A DNA stretch of 64,000 bases from Actinomycetes bacterium (GCA_023431405.1 JAEYVZ010000049.1:1-64000); one strand, 5' to 3'; shown: positions 32,156 to 41,595, counted from the stretch's first letter. Notes: a model not told the origin generated them from the letters alone. Translations and numbers: made by a program.

Positions 32156-33123
32156 GGCACCTTCTCGACACCAAGACACTCAGCCGCGCCGACGCGCTGC
32201 GCATCCTCGACGTCGCCGAAGACATGCGCGACACGCAGACGCGCGAGATCCGCAAGCTGCCCACACTGCGCGGCAAGACCGTCGTGAACCTCTTCTTCGA
32301 AGACTCCACGCGCACCCGCATCTCCTTCGAAGCTGCCGCGAAGCGCCTGTCTGCCGACGTCATCAACTTCTCGGCCAAGGGCTCCTCGGTGTCCAAGGGG
32401 GAGTCGCTCCAGGACACCGCCCAGACCCTCCAGGCGATGGGGGCGGATGCCGTCGTCATCCGCCACGGCGCATCCGGTGCTCCCCAGACGCTCGCCACGA
32501 GCGGATGGATCTCCGCCGGCGTGGTCAACGCCGGCGACGGGACCCACGAGCATCCCACCCAGGCGCTCCTCGACGCCTTCACTCTGCGCAAGCGCACCTT
32601 CGGCGACGACAGCCGGGGGCGGGATCTCGCCGGACTCCACGTGACGATCGTGGGTGACGTGCTGCACTCCCGCGTCGCGCGCTCGAACGTGTGGCTGCTG
32701 ACGACGCTCGGCGCGCATGTCACCCTCGTCGCACCGCCCACCCTCGTGCCGCAGGATGTCTCGGCGTGGCCGGCGACGGTCGTCTACGACCTCGACGACG
32801 CGCTCGCGACCGGCCCCGACGCCGTCATGATGCTCCGGATCCAGCTGGAGCGGATGAACGCCGCCTATTTCCCCACTGAACGGGAGTATTCACGACGCTG
32901 GGGCCTCGACGCCGGGCGCCTGGCGTCTCTGCCGAGCGATAGCATTGTCATGCACCCCGGCCCGATGAACCGCGGCCTGGAGATCTCCGCCGATGCCGCC
33001 GATTCACCGCGGTCGACCGTGCTCGAGCAGGTCGCGAACGGAGTCTCGGTACGCATGGCGGTGCTCTACCTGCTGCTGTCGGGCGAGCGCACCGCATCAG
33101 AGACCGAGGAGAACATCCGATGA
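32152..33123 (+). CDS. pyrB: Aspartate carbamoyltransferase catalytic subunit
   Basis: PyrB joins carbamoyl phosphate and aspartate, the second step of UMP synthesis. The 323-residue protein has the carbamoyl-phosphate loop STRTR (52-56) in FFEDSTRTRISFEAA, the Ser/Lys loop in GSSVSKGES, and HPTQALLDAFTL. VIRHGASGA and HPGPMNRGLEI (aspartate domain) follow. No regulatory pyrI is present, as usual in actinobacteria. Both ends overlap the neighbours by 4 nt. Confidence 0.97.
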   Translation: MRHLLDTKTLSRADALRILDVAEDMRDTQTREIRKLPTLRGKTVVNLFFEDSTRTRISFEAAAKRLSADVINFSAKGSSVSKGESLQDTAQTLQAMGADAVVIRHGASGAPQTLATSGWISAGVVNAGDGTHEHPTQALLDAFTLRKRTFGDDSRGRDLAGLHVTIVGDVLHSRVARSNVWLLTTLGAHVTLVAPPTLVPQDVSAWPATVVYDLDDALATGPDAVMMLRIQLERMNAAYFPTEREYSRRWGLDAGRLASLPSDSIVMHPGPMNRGLEISADAADSPRSTVLEQVANGVSVRMAVLYLLLSGERTASETEENIR

Positions 33124-34460
33124 GCACGACCGACCGCTCGCACGAAACCCTCCTCATCCGCGGAGCGCGGCTCCACAGCGGCGCGGCGTGCGACCTGATC
33201 GTCTCCGGGGGGCGCATCGAAGAGATCGGCACCGGCCTCAGCCGAGCCGGTGCATCCGTCATCGATGCCGACGGTCTGATCGCGCTGCCCGGGCTCGTCG
33301 ACCTCCACACGCATCTGCGTGAGCCCGGCTATGAGGCGTCCGAGACGATCCTCACCGGCTCGCGTGCCGCCGCTGCCGGCGGCTACACCACGGTCTTCGC
33401 GATGCCCAACACGTCGCCTGTCGCCGACACGGCCGGGGTCGTCGAACAGGAACTCGCCCTGGGCGAGGCAGCGGGCTACGTGCACGTGCAGCCGATCGGG
33501 GCCGTCACAGTCGGGCAGAAGGGCGAACGACTGGCGGAACTCGGGGCGATGGCATCCTCACGCGCCCGCGTGCGCGTGTTCAGCGACGACGGCTTCTGCG
33601 TGTTCGACCCGCTCATCATGCGCCGCGCGCTCGAGTACGTGAAGGCCTTCGACGGTGTCGTCGCGCAACACGCGCAGGACCCGCGCCTCACCGAGGGCGC
33701 GCAGATGAACGAGGGCACCGTCTCGGCCGAACTCGGCCTGGCCGGGTGGCCCGCCGTCGCCGAGGAGTCGATCATCGCGCGCGATGTGCTCCTCGCCGAG
33801 CACGTCGGCTCCCGCCTTCACGTGTGTCACCTGTCCACCGCAGGCTCTGTCGACATCATCCGGTGGGCGAAGCGTCGCGGTGTCGACGTGACCGCCGAGG
33901 TGACTCCGCACCACCTGCTCCTCACGGAGGATCTCGTCCGCGGATACGACGCCCGGTACAAGGTCAACCCGCCTCTTCGTCGTGACGAAGACGTTCTCGC
34001 GGTGCGCGAAGGCCTCGCCGACGGCACCATCGACATCGTCGCGACCGATCACGCGCCCCACCCGGCGGAAGCGAAGGCGTGCGAGTGGCAGGCGGCGGCG
34101 AACGGGATGGTCGGCCTCGAATCGGCGCTGCGCGTCGTGCAGCAGGCGGTCGTCGACACGGGGATGCTCACCTGGGACGACGTCGCCCGCGTCATGTCGT
34201 CGGCTCCCGCGCGCATCGGACGCCTGTCGGATGCCGGAACGCCGCTGGAGGTCGGAGCGCCGGCATCGCTCACGCTCTACGACCCCGCGCCCGTGCGACC
34301 CTTCACCCGCGAAGACCTGCGGGGACGGAGCGTCAACTCGCCGTACCTCGGACGCGAGCTGCCGGGCGAGATCCGCTGGACGATCTTCCGCGGCGTCGCC
34401 ACCGTCATGGACGGACACCTGGTCGACGCACCCGTACGCACCGCGGAGGTGAACGCGTGA
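33120..34460 (+). CDS. pyrC: Dihydroorotase
   Basis: A zinc amidohydrolase that cyclises carbamoyl aspartate. The 446-residue class I enzyme has the HxH metal motif (His63, His65) in GLVDLHTHLREPG. Other active-site parts are DDGFCVFD, HVCHLSTAGSVDIIRWAK and IATDHAPH. The C-terminal GRSVNSPYLGRELPGEI matches the family. It overlaps pyrB (ATGA) and the membrane protein gene (GTGA). Confidence 0.97.
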   Translation: MSTTDRSHETLLIRGARLHSGAACDLIVSGGRIEEIGTGLSRAGASVIDADGLIALPGLVDLHTHLREPGYEASETILTGSRAAAAGGYTTVFAMPNTSPVADTAGVVEQELALGEAAGYVHVQPIGAVTVGQKGERLAELGAMASSRARVRVFSDDGFCVFDPLIMRRALEYVKAFDGVVAQHAQDPRLTEGAQMNEGTVSAELGLAGWPAVAEESIIARDVLLAEHVGSRLHVCHLSTAGSVDIIRWAKRRGVDVTAEVTPHHLLLTEDLVRGYDARYKVNPPLRRDEDVLAVREGLADGTIDIVATDHAPHPAEAKACEWQAAANGMVGLESALRVVQQAVVDTGMLTWDDVARVMSSAPARIGRLSDAGTPLEVGAPASLTLYDPAPVRPFTREDLRGRSVNSPYLGRELPGEIRWTIFRGVATVMDGHLVDAPVRTAEVNA

Positions 34461-34978
34461 CCCGTGAGCTCGCCCTGCTGATCATCGTCGCCTTCACGCT
34501 CGCGCTGATGGGTCTCGGCGTGTGGGCATGGCGACGACGAACCCGCCGCGACGCAGGACTGACCGCGCCGGTGGGGGACATGCCCGCCGAGGCGGCAGTC
34601 GTGTCGCGCTTCTCCGGGTTCTACGTGGCCACGACCCGCCACGACGAGCCGCTGGAGCGCCTCGCGATCCGGGGATTCGCCTTCCGTTCGCGCGTCGCTG
34701 CGACCATCACCACGGCAGGGATCGCACTCGACCTCCCGGGCCAGCCGCGGCTGTTCCTGTCCGCATCGGACATCACCTCCGCAGACCAGGCGACGGTCGC
34801 GATCGACCGCGTCGTCGAGAAGGGCGGACTCGCCCGGATCGCGTGGCGCATCGAGCCCGACACTGTCGTGGATTCCTACTTCCGCCCGCAGGACACCTCC
34901 TCGCGGGCCGTCGTCGACGCCGTGTCGACGCTCATCTCCCCGCAGAATTCGACCACCCCGACGGGACCCGACGCATGA
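34457..34978 (+). CDS. Membrane-anchored protein of the pyr operon (PH-like, Rv1382 type)
   Basis: A 173-residue protein with one N-terminal membrane helix (LALLIIVAFTLALMGLGVWAW), a basic stop-transfer patch (RRRTRR) and a soluble domain of about 130 residues that may have a PH-like fold. It lies between pyrC and carA, where a protein of this type occurs in other actinobacteria (Rv1382 in Mycobacterium tuberculosis). Its role in pyrimidine synthesis, if any, is unknown. GTG 34457 overlaps pyrC by 4 nt and its stop overlaps carA by 4 nt, so its dose is linked to those enzymes. Confidence 0.75.
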   Translation: MTRELALLIIVAFTLALMGLGVWAWRRRTRRDAGLTAPVGDMPAEAAVVSRFSGFYVATTRHDEPLERLAIRGFAFRSRVAATITTAGIALDLPGQPRLFLSASDITSADQATVAIDRVVEKGGLARIAWRIEPDTVVDSYFRPQDTSSRAVVDAVSTLISPQNSTTPTGPDA

Positions 34979-36144
34979 CCAGCACTACTTTCTCGGCACA
35001 CGACCCCGCCGTCCTCGTCCTCGAAGACGGCACCCGGCATCCCGGCCGGGCCTACGGAGCCCACGGCACGACGCTCGGCGAAGTCGTCTTCGCCACGGGC
35101 ATGACCGGCTACCAGGAGACGCTGACCGACCCGTCCTACGCCGGTCAGATCGTCTTGCAGACCGCCCCCCACATCGGGAACACGGGCATGAACGGCGAAG
35201 ACCCCGAATCGCGCCGCGTGTGGGTCGCCGGATACATCGTGCGCGACCCCTCGCGCGTCGTATCGAACTGGCGCGCGGAGGAATCCCTCGGTGATGCCCT
35301 CGAGCGCGACGGAATCGTGGGAATCAGCGGCATCGACACCCGAGCTGTGACCCGCGTGCTGCGCGATGCCGGCAGCATGCGCGGGGGCATCTTCTCGGGC
35401 GACGCCGCCGACATCGACCCGGACGAGCAGCTGCGGATCGTCCGTGAAGCGCCCATGATGGCCGGCCAGAACCTGTCGGCGGCCGTGTCCGTCTCCGCCG
35501 CCGAGGTCACCCCGGCCGCCGAAGGGGTGGAGCGCGTCGGCAATCTCGCGGTGCTCGATCTCGGCGTCAAGCAGGCGACCGTCGAAAACCTCGCTGCGCG
35601 CGGATTCGACGTGCACGTCCTCCCGCAGAGCGTGACGATCGACGACATCCGCGCGATCGAGCCGGTGGCCGTCTTCTACTCGAACGGCCCGGGCGACCCG
35701 GCGGCATCCGACGACCATGTCGCGCTGCTGCGCGCCGTGCTCGACGAGCGACTGCCGTTCTTCGGCATCTGCTTCGGCAACCAGCTGCTCGGCCGCGCCC
35801 TCGGCTTCGGCACCTACAAGCTGCCTTTCGGCCACCGCGGCATCAATCAGCCGGTGCTCGACAAGTCCACCGGTCGGGTGGAGATCACGGCGCACAACCA
35901 CGGGTTCGCCGTGGATGCGCCCGTCGACGCCCCCGTGGAGAGCCCGAACGGCTACGGCCGCGTCGAAGTGAGCCACGTCGGACTCAACGACAACGTCGTG
36001 GAGGGGCTCCGCGCGCTCGACATCCCCGCCTTCTCGGTGCAGTACCACCCCGAAGCCGCGGCCGGCCCCCATGACGCCAACTACCTCTTCGACCGCTTCC
36101 GTGACCTCGTCGTCGCGAACCTGGAGAACAACAAGAATGCCTAA
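34975..36144 (+). CDS. carA: Carbamoyl-phosphate synthase small subunit
   Basis: The glutaminase subunit that feeds ammonia to CarB. ATG 34975 gives 389 residues. The N-terminal domain has FATGMTGYQETLTDPSYAGQ. The class I amidotransferase domain has the nucleophile Cys266 in FFGICFGNQLLG and His/Glu in YHPEAAAGPHD. An upstream-open frame that runs through the previous gene is not coding. It overlaps the carB start by 8 nt. Confidence 0.97.
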   Translation: MTSTTFSAHDPAVLVLEDGTRHPGRAYGAHGTTLGEVVFATGMTGYQETLTDPSYAGQIVLQTAPHIGNTGMNGEDPESRRVWVAGYIVRDPSRVVSNWRAEESLGDALERDGIVGISGIDTRAVTRVLRDAGSMRGGIFSGDAADIDPDEQLRIVREAPMMAGQNLSAAVSVSAAEVTPAAEGVERVGNLAVLDLGVKQATVENLAARGFDVHVLPQSVTIDDIRAIEPVAVFYSNGPGDPAASDDHVALLRAVLDERLPFFGICFGNQLLGRALGFGTYKLPFGHRGINQPVLDKSTGRVEITAHNHGFAVDAPVDAPVESPNGYGRVEVSHVGLNDNVVEGLRALDIPAFSVQYHPEAAAGPHDANYLFDRFRDLVVANLENNKNA

Positions 36145-39100
36145 GCGCGACGACATCAACAGCGTCCTCGTCATCGGCTCCGGCCCGATCGTCATCGGTC
36201 AGGCGTGCGAGTTCGACTACTCCGGCACGCAGGCGTGCCGCGTGCTGCGGGAGGAGGGCGTGCGCGTCATCCTCGTGAACTCGAACCCGGCGACGATCAT
36301 GACCGATCCCGATTTCGCCGACGCGACCTACATCGAGCCGATCACTCCCGCCGTGATCGAGACGATCATCGCCAAGGAGAAGCCGGACGCGATCCTGCCC
36401 ACCCTCGGAGGGCAGACCGCGCTGAATGCGGCGATGGCCCTCCACGAGCAGGGGATCCTCGAGAAGTACGACGTCGAGCTCATCGGCGCCAAGGTCGACG
36501 CGATCCAGAAGGGCGAAGACCGACAGATCTTCAAGCAGCTCGTGCTCGACGCCGGAGCCGACGTCGCCGCCTCGCGCATCGCGCACACGATGGATGAAGT
36601 GCTGGCAGCCGCCGACGAACTCGGCTACCCGCTGGTGGTCCGCCCTTCGTTCACGATGGGCGGACTCGGCTCGGGGTTCGCCTACGACGAGAACGACCTG
36701 CGCCGCATCGCCGGGGCGGGCCTCCGCGACTCACCCACCACCGAGGTGCTCCTGGAGGAGTCGATCCTCGGGTGGAAGGAGTACGAGCTCGAGCTCATGC
36801 GCGACACGGCCGACAACACGGTCGTGGTCTGCTCGATCGAGAACGTCGACCCGGTCGGCGTGCACACGGGCGACTCCATCACTGTGGCCCCCGCCCTCAC
36901 CCTCACCGACCGCGAATACCAGAAGCTGCGCGACATCGGCATCGACATCATCCGGGCGGTCGGGGTCGACACGGGCGGCTGCAACATCCAGTTCGCCGTC
37001 GATCCGGCGACGGGGCGCATCATCGTCATCGAGATGAACCCGCGGGTCTCGCGCTCCTCTGCCCTCGCCTCGAAGGCGACCGGGTTCCCGATCGCCAAGA
37101 TCGCCGCGAAGCTCGCGATCGGCTACCGGCTCGACGAGATCCCCAACGACATCACGAAGGTCACGCCGGCGAGCTTCGAGCCGACCCTCGACTACATCGT
37201 CGTCAAGGTTCCGCGGTTCAACTTCGAGAAGTTCCCGAACGCCGACACGACCCTCACCACCACCATGAAGTCGGTCGGCGAGGCGATGGCGATCGGCCGC
37301 AACTACGCGACCGCGCTCCAGAAGGCCCTGCGCTCGCTGGAGAAGCGCGGCTCCAGCTTCCACTGGGGTGAGGAGGAGCGCTCCGTCGCGGAGCTGCTGG
37401 AGGTGGCCCGGACCCCCACCGACGGCCGCATCGTCGTGCTGCAGCAGGCGATGCGCAAGGGCGCCACCATCGAGCAGGCATTCGAGGCCACCAAGATCGA
37501 CCCGTGGTTCCTCGACCAGATCGCCCTCATCAACGAGGTCGCAGAGTTCGTGCGCACGGCGCCCGAGCTGGATGCCGCCACGCTGCGGGTAGCGAAGGAG
37601 CACGGGTTCAGCGACGCGCAGATCGCGCAGCTGCGCGGCGACTCCGAGGTCGAGGTCCGCGGCATCCGCCACAGCCTCGGCATCCGGCCCGTGTACAAGA
37701 CGGTCGACACGTGCGCCGGCGAATTCCCCGCGCTCACGCCCTACCACTACTCGTCGTACGACTTCGAGACCGAGGTGACGCCTTCCGACCGGAAGAAGGT
37801 CGTGATCATCGGGTCGGGGCCCAACCGCATCGGACAGGGCGTGGAGTTCGACTACTCGTGCGTGCACGCTTCGTTCGCGCTGGCCGATGCCGGCTTCGAG
37901 ACCGTCATGATCAACTGCAACCCCGAGACCGTGTCGACCGACTACGACACGAGCGACCGCCTGTACTTCGAGCCCCTCACGCTCGAAGACGTGCTGGAGG
38001 TGCTGCACGCCGAAGCCGCGTCGGGGGAGATCCTCGGCGTCATCTGCCAGCTCGGCGGGCAGACGCCGCTCGGCCTGGCCAAGGGCATCTCCGCCGCCGG
38101 CTACACCATCCTGGGCACGCAGCCCGAGGCGATCGACCTCGCCGAGGAGCGTGAGCTCTTCTCGCGTCTCCTCGACCGCGCCGGCCTCGTCGCACCTCGG
38201 AACGGCACTGCCATCGACGAGGCCGGGGCCGTCGCGATCGCCGAGGAGATCGGTTACCCGGTGCTCGTTCGGCCGAGCTTCGTGCTCGGCGGTCGCGGCA
38301 TGGAGATCGTCTACGACACTCCGAGCCTGCACGACTACTTCGCGCGCGTCGCAGACCAGGCGATCATCGGGGAGGGTGCGCCGCTGCTGGTGGACCGCTT
38401 CCTCGACGACGCCATCGAGATCGACGTCGACGCACTGTACGACGGAGAGGACCTCTACATCGGCGGCGTCATGGAGCACCTGGAGGAGGCCGGCATCCAC
38501 TCCGGCGATTCCAGCTGCACCCTCCCGCCGATCTCCCTCGGCCGCACCGAGATCGATCGTGTCCGATCGGCGACCCTGGCCATCGCGGAAGGCGTCGGCG
38601 TACGGGGTCTGCTCAACGTGCAGTTCGCCGTCTCCGCCGGCGTGCTGTACGTGATCGAGGCGAACCCGCGCGCATCGCGGACCGTGCCGTTCGTCTCCAA
38701 GGCTCTGGGCATCCCGCTGGCGAAGGCGGCGAGCCGCATCATGGCGGGATCCACCGTTGCGGAGCTGATCGCCGAGGGCATGCTCCCGTCCCAGGACGGC
38801 TCCCGCGTTCCGCTGGACGCTCCGGTCGCGGTGAAGGAAGCGGTTCTCCCGTTCAAGCGGTTCCGCACCGCCGACGGCCACACCGTCGACTCGGTCCTCG
38901 GCCCGGAGATGCGCTCGACAGGGGAGGTCATGGGGATCGACCGCGACTTCCCGACGGCGTTCGCGAAGAGCCAGGCGGCCGCCTACGGCGGCATGCCCAC
39001 CTCGGGAACGGTGTTCCTGTCGGTCGCCGACGACGACAAACGAGCGGTCATCCTCCCCGCACACCGGCTGCAGGAGCTCGGCTTCCGCCTGACCGCCACG

Positions 39101-39424
39101 GAAGGCACCGCGGAGATCCTCGCGCGAAACGGCATCCACGTGGAAGTCGTGGGCAAGTACTCGGAGACGCAGGACACGGGCCGACGGAACGTCGTCGACC
39201 TCATCAACGCGGGGGAGATCGACATCGTGGTGAACACCCCGTCCGGGGGCATCGCCCGCGCCGACGGGTACGAGATCCGCGCCGCTGCGGTCGCCGCGGA
39301 CAAGGCGCTGTTCACGACGATGGCCGTGCTCGGCGCGGCCGTCAGCGCGCTCCCTGTTCTCCGGGAGGGCTTCGCCGTGCGCAGTCTCCAGGAGTACGCC
39401 GCCGACCGGAAGGGCACGGCGTGA
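36137..39424 (+). CDS. carB: Carbamoyl-phosphate synthase large subunit
   Basis: CarB makes carbamoyl phosphate from bicarbonate, ammonia and two ATP. ATG 36137 gives 1095 residues. Two homologous ATP-grasp halves are clear, each opened by a similar motif: VLVIGSGPIVIGQACEFDYSG and VVIIGSGPNRIGQGVEFDYSC. ATP-binding motifs include GGLGSGFAYDE and GGRGMEIVYD. The C-terminal MGS-like regulatory domain (from TSGTVFLSVADDDKRAVILP) should bind UMP or other effectors. It also serves arginine synthesis. Confidence 0.98.
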   Translation: MPKRDDINSVLVIGSGPIVIGQACEFDYSGTQACRVLREEGVRVILVNSNPATIMTDPDFADATYIEPITPAVIETIIAKEKPDAILPTLGGQTALNAAMALHEQGILEKYDVELIGAKVDAIQKGEDRQIFKQLVLDAGADVAASRIAHTMDEVLAAADELGYPLVVRPSFTMGGLGSGFAYDENDLRRIAGAGLRDSPTTEVLLEESILGWKEYELELMRDTADNTVVVCSIENVDPVGVHTGDSITVAPALTLTDREYQKLRDIGIDIIRAVGVDTGGCNIQFAVDPATGRIIVIEMNPRVSRSSALASKATGFPIAKIAAKLAIGYRLDEIPNDITKVTPASFEPTLDYIVVKVPRFNFEKFPNADTTLTTTMKSVGEAMAIGRNYATALQKALRSLEKRGSSFHWGEEERSVAELLEVARTPTDGRIVVLQQAMRKGATIEQAFEATKIDPWFLDQIALINEVAEFVRTAPELDAATLRVAKEHGFSDAQIAQLRGDSEVEVRGIRHSLGIRPVYKTVDTCAGEFPALTPYHYSSYDFETEVTPSDRKKVVIIGSGPNRIGQGVEFDYSCVHASFALADAGFETVMINCNPETVSTDYDTSDRLYFEPLTLEDVLEVLHAEAASGEILGVICQLGGQTPLGLAKGISAAGYTILGTQPEAIDLAEERELFSRLLDRAGLVAPRNGTAIDEAGAVAIAEEIGYPVLVRPSFVLGGRGMEIVYDTPSLHDYFARVADQAIIGEGAPLLVDRFLDDAIEIDVDALYDGEDLYIGGVMEHLEEAGIHSGDSSCTLPPISLGRTEIDRVRSATLAIAEGVGVRGLLNVQFAVSAGVLYVIEANPRASRTVPFVSKALGIPLAKAASRIMAGSTVAELIAEGMLPSQDGSRVPLDAPVAVKEAVLPFKRFRTADGHTVDSVLGPEMRSTGEVMGIDRDFPTAFAKSQAAAYGGMPTSGTVFLSVADDDKRAVILPAHRLQELGFRLTATEGTAEILARNGIHVEVVGKYSETQDTGRRNVVDLINAGEIDIVVNTPSGGIARADGYEIRAAAVAADKALFTTMAVLGAAVSALPVLREGFAVRSLQEYAADRKGTA

Positions 39425-40290
39425 CCGGATTCGGCGAGAGGCTCCACGGCGCGATCGAGCAGCGCGGGCGGTTGTGCGTGGGGATCGACCCTCATGGTGC
39501 GCTCCTCGACGCCTGGGGCCTCCCGCGCGACGCGCGCGGTGTGCGGGAGTTCGGCCTGCGCGTCGTGGACGCGGCCGCCGGCCGTGTCGCGGTCGTGAAG
39601 CCGCAGGTCGCGTTCTTCGAGGTGCACGGGTCGGCCGGCTTCGCCGCGCTCGAGGACGTGATGGCGGCCGCACGGCAGGCCGGCCTCATCGTGCTCGCCG
39701 ACGCCAAACGCGGCGACATCGGCACCACGATGGATGCGTACGCCGCTGCCTGGCTCACGGTCGGCGCGCCCTTGGAGGCGGATGCCGTGACGGTGAGCCC
39801 GTTCCTCGGCGTCGGTGCGCTGCGCTCCACGTTCGAGCTTGCCCGCGACGCAGGCAAGGGCGTGTTCGTGCTGGCCGCCACGAGCAACCCCGAAGGTGCC
39901 TTCATCCAGCAGGCGGTCCCGCAGTCGGTGAGCATCGATGAGGACGGCGAGCACGCTGCTGCCACCGTCGCCGCTGACATCGTCAGCGAGGTGTCGATGT
40001 TCAACCGGAGCGTGGGGGGTCCGCTCGGCGACTTCGGCCTCGTGATCGGGGCGACCGTCGATCCGGCGGCGTACGCGCTGCCCGACGTCATCGACCCCCC
40101 GGCTCCCATCCTCGCCCCGGGTTTCGGCGCCCAGGGTGCCCGTCTCGGGCAGCTGGCGTCGCTCTTCGGAGCACAGGCCCCGTACGTTCTCGCCAGCGCC
40201 AGCCGCAGCATCCTGCGCCACGGACCGGATGGACTCGTGCCGGCCATCGATGAGCACAATCTCGAACTGCAGGAAGGTCGTCATGCCTGA
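39421..40290 (+). CDS. pyrF: Orotidine 5'-phosphate decarboxylase (type 2)
   Basis: PyrF makes UMP from OMP. The 289-residue length marks the longer type 2 family found in mycobacteria. The catalytic Lys96 lies in VLADAKRGDIGTTMDAY; LCVGIDPHGALLDAWGL and VVKPQVAFFE are further motifs, and the phosphate site is LAPGFGAQGA. GTG 39421 overlaps carB by 4 nt. No pyrD or pyrE is in this operon. It overlaps gmk by 8 nt. Confidence 0.96.
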   Translation: MTGFGERLHGAIEQRGRLCVGIDPHGALLDAWGLPRDARGVREFGLRVVDAAAGRVAVVKPQVAFFEVHGSAGFAALEDVMAAARQAGLIVLADAKRGDIGTTMDAYAAAWLTVGAPLEADAVTVSPFLGVGALRSTFELARDAGKGVFVLAATSNPEGAFIQQAVPQSVSIDEDGEHAAATVAADIVSEVSMFNRSVGGPLGDFGLVIGATVDPAAYALPDVIDPPAPILAPGFGAQGARLGQLASLFGAQAPYVLASASRSILRHGPDGLVPAIDEHNLELQEGRHA

Positions 40291-41179
40291 CGCGCGTCGT
40301 CCCCCCGAGGTCGACCGTGTGGCCGCCTCGCGCCGCGCGGTCGCCGCACGCCAGGAGCGCGCCGCGCTGAAACGCGACGTGACCACCCGCGTCATCACGC
40401 CTCAGGAGCTCCTGCGCCGGGCGCTGAGCGACCCGACCTCCGCTGCCGGCGCCATGCGCGTCACCGACTTCCTGACAGCCCTCCCCGCCATCGGCGAGGG
40501 CAAGCGCGACCGCATCCTGAGCGAACTGGAGATCTCGCCCGTCAAGCGGCTGGGCGGGCTCGGAGCACGGCAGCGGGTCGCGCTGCAGTCGTTCCTCGAC
40601 CGACGGTGGCCGGAGCCTCGGCCACGCGACGGGCGGAGCCGTCTCATCGTGCTCGCGGGCCCCACGGCGGTGGGAAAGGGAACGGTCGCGGCGCACATCA
40701 AGGAGCATCACCCGGAGATCCTGCTCTCGGTGTCGGCGACGACCCGTCCGCCGCGGCCGGGGGAGGTCGAGGGAGAGCACTACTACTTCGTCGACGACGC
40801 CGAGTTCGATCGGCTCATCCGCGACGGCGAGCTGCTGGAGTGGGCGACGGTCCACAACAAGCACCGCTACGGTACGCCTCGCGCCCCGATCTACGCGGCT
40901 CTCGCCGAGGGCCGCACGGTGCTCCTCGAGATCGACCTGCAGGGCGCGCGTCAGGTACGGGCCGCCGCACCCGACGCCAACCTCGTCTTCCTCCTGCCCC
41001 CCAGCTGGGATGAGCTCGTGCAGCGACTCGTCGGCCGGGGGACCGAGGATGCCGAGGAGCGCGCCCGGCGGCTGAAGACGGCACGCGTCGAGCTGGCATC
41101 CCAGGGCGAGTTCGACCACCATGTCGTGAACGACGACGTGGCCCGCGCCGCCGAAGAGGTCGCCGCGCTGGCGCAGTGA
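40283..41179 (+). CDS. gmk: Fusion of actinobacterial integration host factor (mIHF) and guanylate kinase
   Basis: A 298-residue protein in one frame. Residues 8-106 match mIHF, the actinobacterial nucleoid protein: a charged helix (RRAVAARQERAALKRDV), then ITPQELLRRALSD, then MRVTDFLTALPAIGEGK and GGLGARQRVALQSFL, the helix-two-turn-helix region. Residues 118-298 are a full guanylate kinase with P-loop GPTAVGKG (126-133) and the GMP region SVSATTRPPRPGEVEGEHYYF. In Mycobacterium tuberculosis the two are separate adjacent genes (mihF then gmk). ATG 40283 overlaps pyrF by 8 nt. Gmk makes GDP for GTP and (p)ppGpp pools. Whether the fused mIHF part still binds DNA is not shown. Confidence 0.9.
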   Translation: MPDARRPPEVDRVAASRRAVAARQERAALKRDVTTRVITPQELLRRALSDPTSAAGAMRVTDFLTALPAIGEGKRDRILSELEISPVKRLGGLGARQRVALQSFLDRRWPEPRPRDGRSRLIVLAGPTAVGKGTVAAHIKEHHPEILLSVSATTRPPRPGEVEGEHYYFVDDAEFDRLIRDGELLEWATVHNKHRYGTPRAPIYAALAEGRTVLLEIDLQGARQVRAAAPDANLVFLLPPSWDELVQRLVGRGTEDAEERARRLKTARVELASQGEFDHHVVNDDVARAAEEVAALAQ

Positions 41180-41193
41180 TCACGTCCGGCCTG

Positions 41194-41199
41194 TAGAAT
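41194..41199 (+). promoter_or_regulatory. -10 box for rpoZ
   Basis: TAGAAT lies 79 nt before the rpoZ ATG, 15 nt after the gmk stop. The leader of about 73 nt ends with AGGAGGT (41267-41273). Confidence 0.5.
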
Positions 41200-41278
41200 G
41201 GTCGGATGCCGCGGTGCTTTCGCACGACGAGCCCGCGCCCGCGTCTTTCTCACTCTCACGAGACCCAGGAGGTCCAGC

Positions 41279-41533
41279 ATGGTCAACCGCGACCAGGGAA
41301 TCATCGACCCGCCCATCGACGCACTCCTCGAGAAGGTCGACTCGAAGTATCAGCTCGTGATCTACGCATCGAAGCGGGCGCGTCAGATCAACGACTACTA
41401 CTCCGACCTGCACGAGGGGAACCTCTTCGACAACGTCGGCCCCCTGGTCGATTCGACCGTCGAGGACAAGCCGCTCACGATCGCGCTGCACGAGATCCAC
41501 GAGGACAAGCTGCGCCTGCGCTCGCTCGACTGA
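41279..41533 (+). CDS. rpoZ: DNA-directed RNA polymerase omega subunit
   Basis: Omega stabilises RNA polymerase assembly. ATG 41279, with AGGAGGT at 41267-41273, gives 84 residues: NRDQGIIDPPIDALLEKVDS, LVIYASKRARQINDYYSDL and KPLTIALHEIHEDKLRL, all omega signatures. An in-frame upstream start at 41198 would add 27 residues that overlap the -10 box and is rejected. It is followed directly by metK. The coaBC gene that often stands between them is absent. Confidence 0.96.
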   Translation: MVNRDQGIIDPPIDALLEKVDSKYQLVIYASKRARQINDYYSDLHEGNLFDNVGPLVDSTVEDKPLTIALHEIHEDKLRLRSLD

Positions 41534-41539
41534 CCTCAT

Positions 41540-41595
41540 GACGCCGTATGGCGTCTGCGTGCCCGCGCCACCCGCCATGTCGGGGGACGCGGGCA
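41540..41595 (+). terminator. Two hairpins between rpoZ and metK
   Basis: GACGCC-GTAT-GGCGTC (41540-41555) begins 7 nt after rpoZ. TGCCCGCG (41560-41567) pairs with CGCGGGCA (41588-41595) further on. Neither has a U-run. They may be weak terminators of rpoZ or structure in the metK leader. Confidence 0.35.

Noticed and set aside
30277..32718. A 813-residue minus-strand frame that includes the HAAS membrane protein
   Set aside because: Only the last 270 residues are protein-like. The upstream part is antisense to pyrR and pyrB and has no domain.
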